Origin: an uncultured Alistipes sp. | GTDB taxonomy: Bacteria; Bacteroidota; Bacteroidia; Bacteroidales; Rikenellaceae | Assembly: GCA_900766655.1 (NCBI GenBank) | Contig: CAAFWE010000338.1 | Span: forward strand, 1 to 32,359 | Reading direction: 5' to 3' | DNA: 32,359 nt | Shown: positions 32,108 to 32,359 of the stretch, piece after piece | How positions within the stretch are numbered: the stretch's first letter is position 1 | Layout: each line of letters begins with the position of its first letter | Made by a program: the position numbers and the translations under genes | The notes under the pieces: generated by a model | Database searches by the model: none | What the model was told of the DNA's origin: nothing | The model's input: only the letters and a program-made list of their open reading frames with translations

Positions 32108-32359
32108 ATGAGAAAGACATTCCTCGTATTATTGTTTTTTTGCTTTTTTTTGTGTAATAATCTTTATGCACAATCAGAATGGTTCGGTAGATGGCAGACC
32201 GATATCATAGAATTGGGATCAGAGAAGGCCATTATGGAGTATTGTTTTAAGAATGATTCCTTAATGTCTATGACCTTTTTTACAGACAAGCAAATACCTA
32301 AGGTAGGAAGATGTATTTCGGAAATTTCAGTTGAGGGAAAATATAACAAATTTGGTCCA
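32108..32359 (+). CDS. Secreted protein of unknown function (partial, runs off the right edge)
   Basis: The frame starts at the ATG at 32108 and is open for 84 codons to the window end. It begins with a signal peptide (MRKTFLVLLFFCFFLCNNLYAQ) and then WFGRWQTDIIE. No domain is recognised. Codons such as TTT, TTA and ATT are much commoner than in folK and holB, so this gene may be accessory. There is no obvious promoter in the 51-base gap after folK. Confidence 0.6.
   Translation, partial: MRKTFLVLLFFCFFLCNNLYAQSEWFGRWQTDIIELGSEKAIMEYCFKNDSLMSMTFFTDKQIPKVGRCISEISVEGKYNKFGP

Overview
The window looks like chromosome of a Bacteroidales member, probably an Alistipes-like gut bacterium (Rikenellaceae). 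The reasons are the recurrent TAnnTTTG promoter element (mostly TATCTTTG), a PorX-type response regulator, a DPP5-like peptidase, DUF4493 and PCMD surface lipoproteins, and weak Shine-Dalgarno signals. Most genes are fairly GC-rich and favour TCG for serine. The block at about 13.7-17.1 kb and the last 250 bases are clearly more AT-rich. No tRNA, rRNA, CRISPR array, insertion sequence or integrase was seen.

Layout: (1) 1-1894, minus strand: a NUDIX hydrolase followed by porX, which runs off the left edge. (2) 1944-4055: a DPP5-like S9 lipoprotein peptidase. (3) 4194-13641: a seven-gene surface operon from one promoter to one strong terminator. It encodes a fimbrillin-like lipoprotein, three DUF4493-type lipoproteins (the third ending in a PCMD domain), two paralogous outer-membrane beta-barrels and a final PCMD lipoprotein. 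(4) 13847-16577, minus strand: an AT-rich restriction-modification operon with two DNA methyltransferases and an HNH endonuclease, resembling the type IIS MboII family. Its strong promoter lies about 280 bp upstream, and the leader carries two palindromes. A separate candidate small RNA lies next to it. (5) 17186-19854: prolyl endopeptidase overlapping a prolyl-tRNA editing-type deacylase. (6) 20017-22297: aspartokinase plus a secreted nucleoside hydrolase-like protein. (7) 22421-26362: an orphan HTH-DUF6922 protein, a WYL regulator, and divergently from it an unrecognised 200-aa protein and an AAA+ ATPase. A perfect inverted repeat sits in the WYL control region. (8) 26429-28771, minus strand: a secreted GH3 glycosidase. 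(9) 28969-32056: polysaccharide flippase, DNA polymerase III delta' and HPPK (folK) in an overlapping operon. A partial AT-rich secreted protein gene follows at the right edge.

The peptidases, the GH3 enzyme, the nucleoside hydrolase-like protein and the lipoprotein operon point to a host-associated scavenger of peptides and glycans. The two most system-like parts are the surface operon, which may build a surface assembly or adhesin, and the accessory stretches. The accessory stretches are the R-M operon and the WYL/200-aa/AAA+ group with the neighbouring orphan DUF6922 gene. That second group is the best candidate here for an undescribed module, but its function cannot be read from the sequence.
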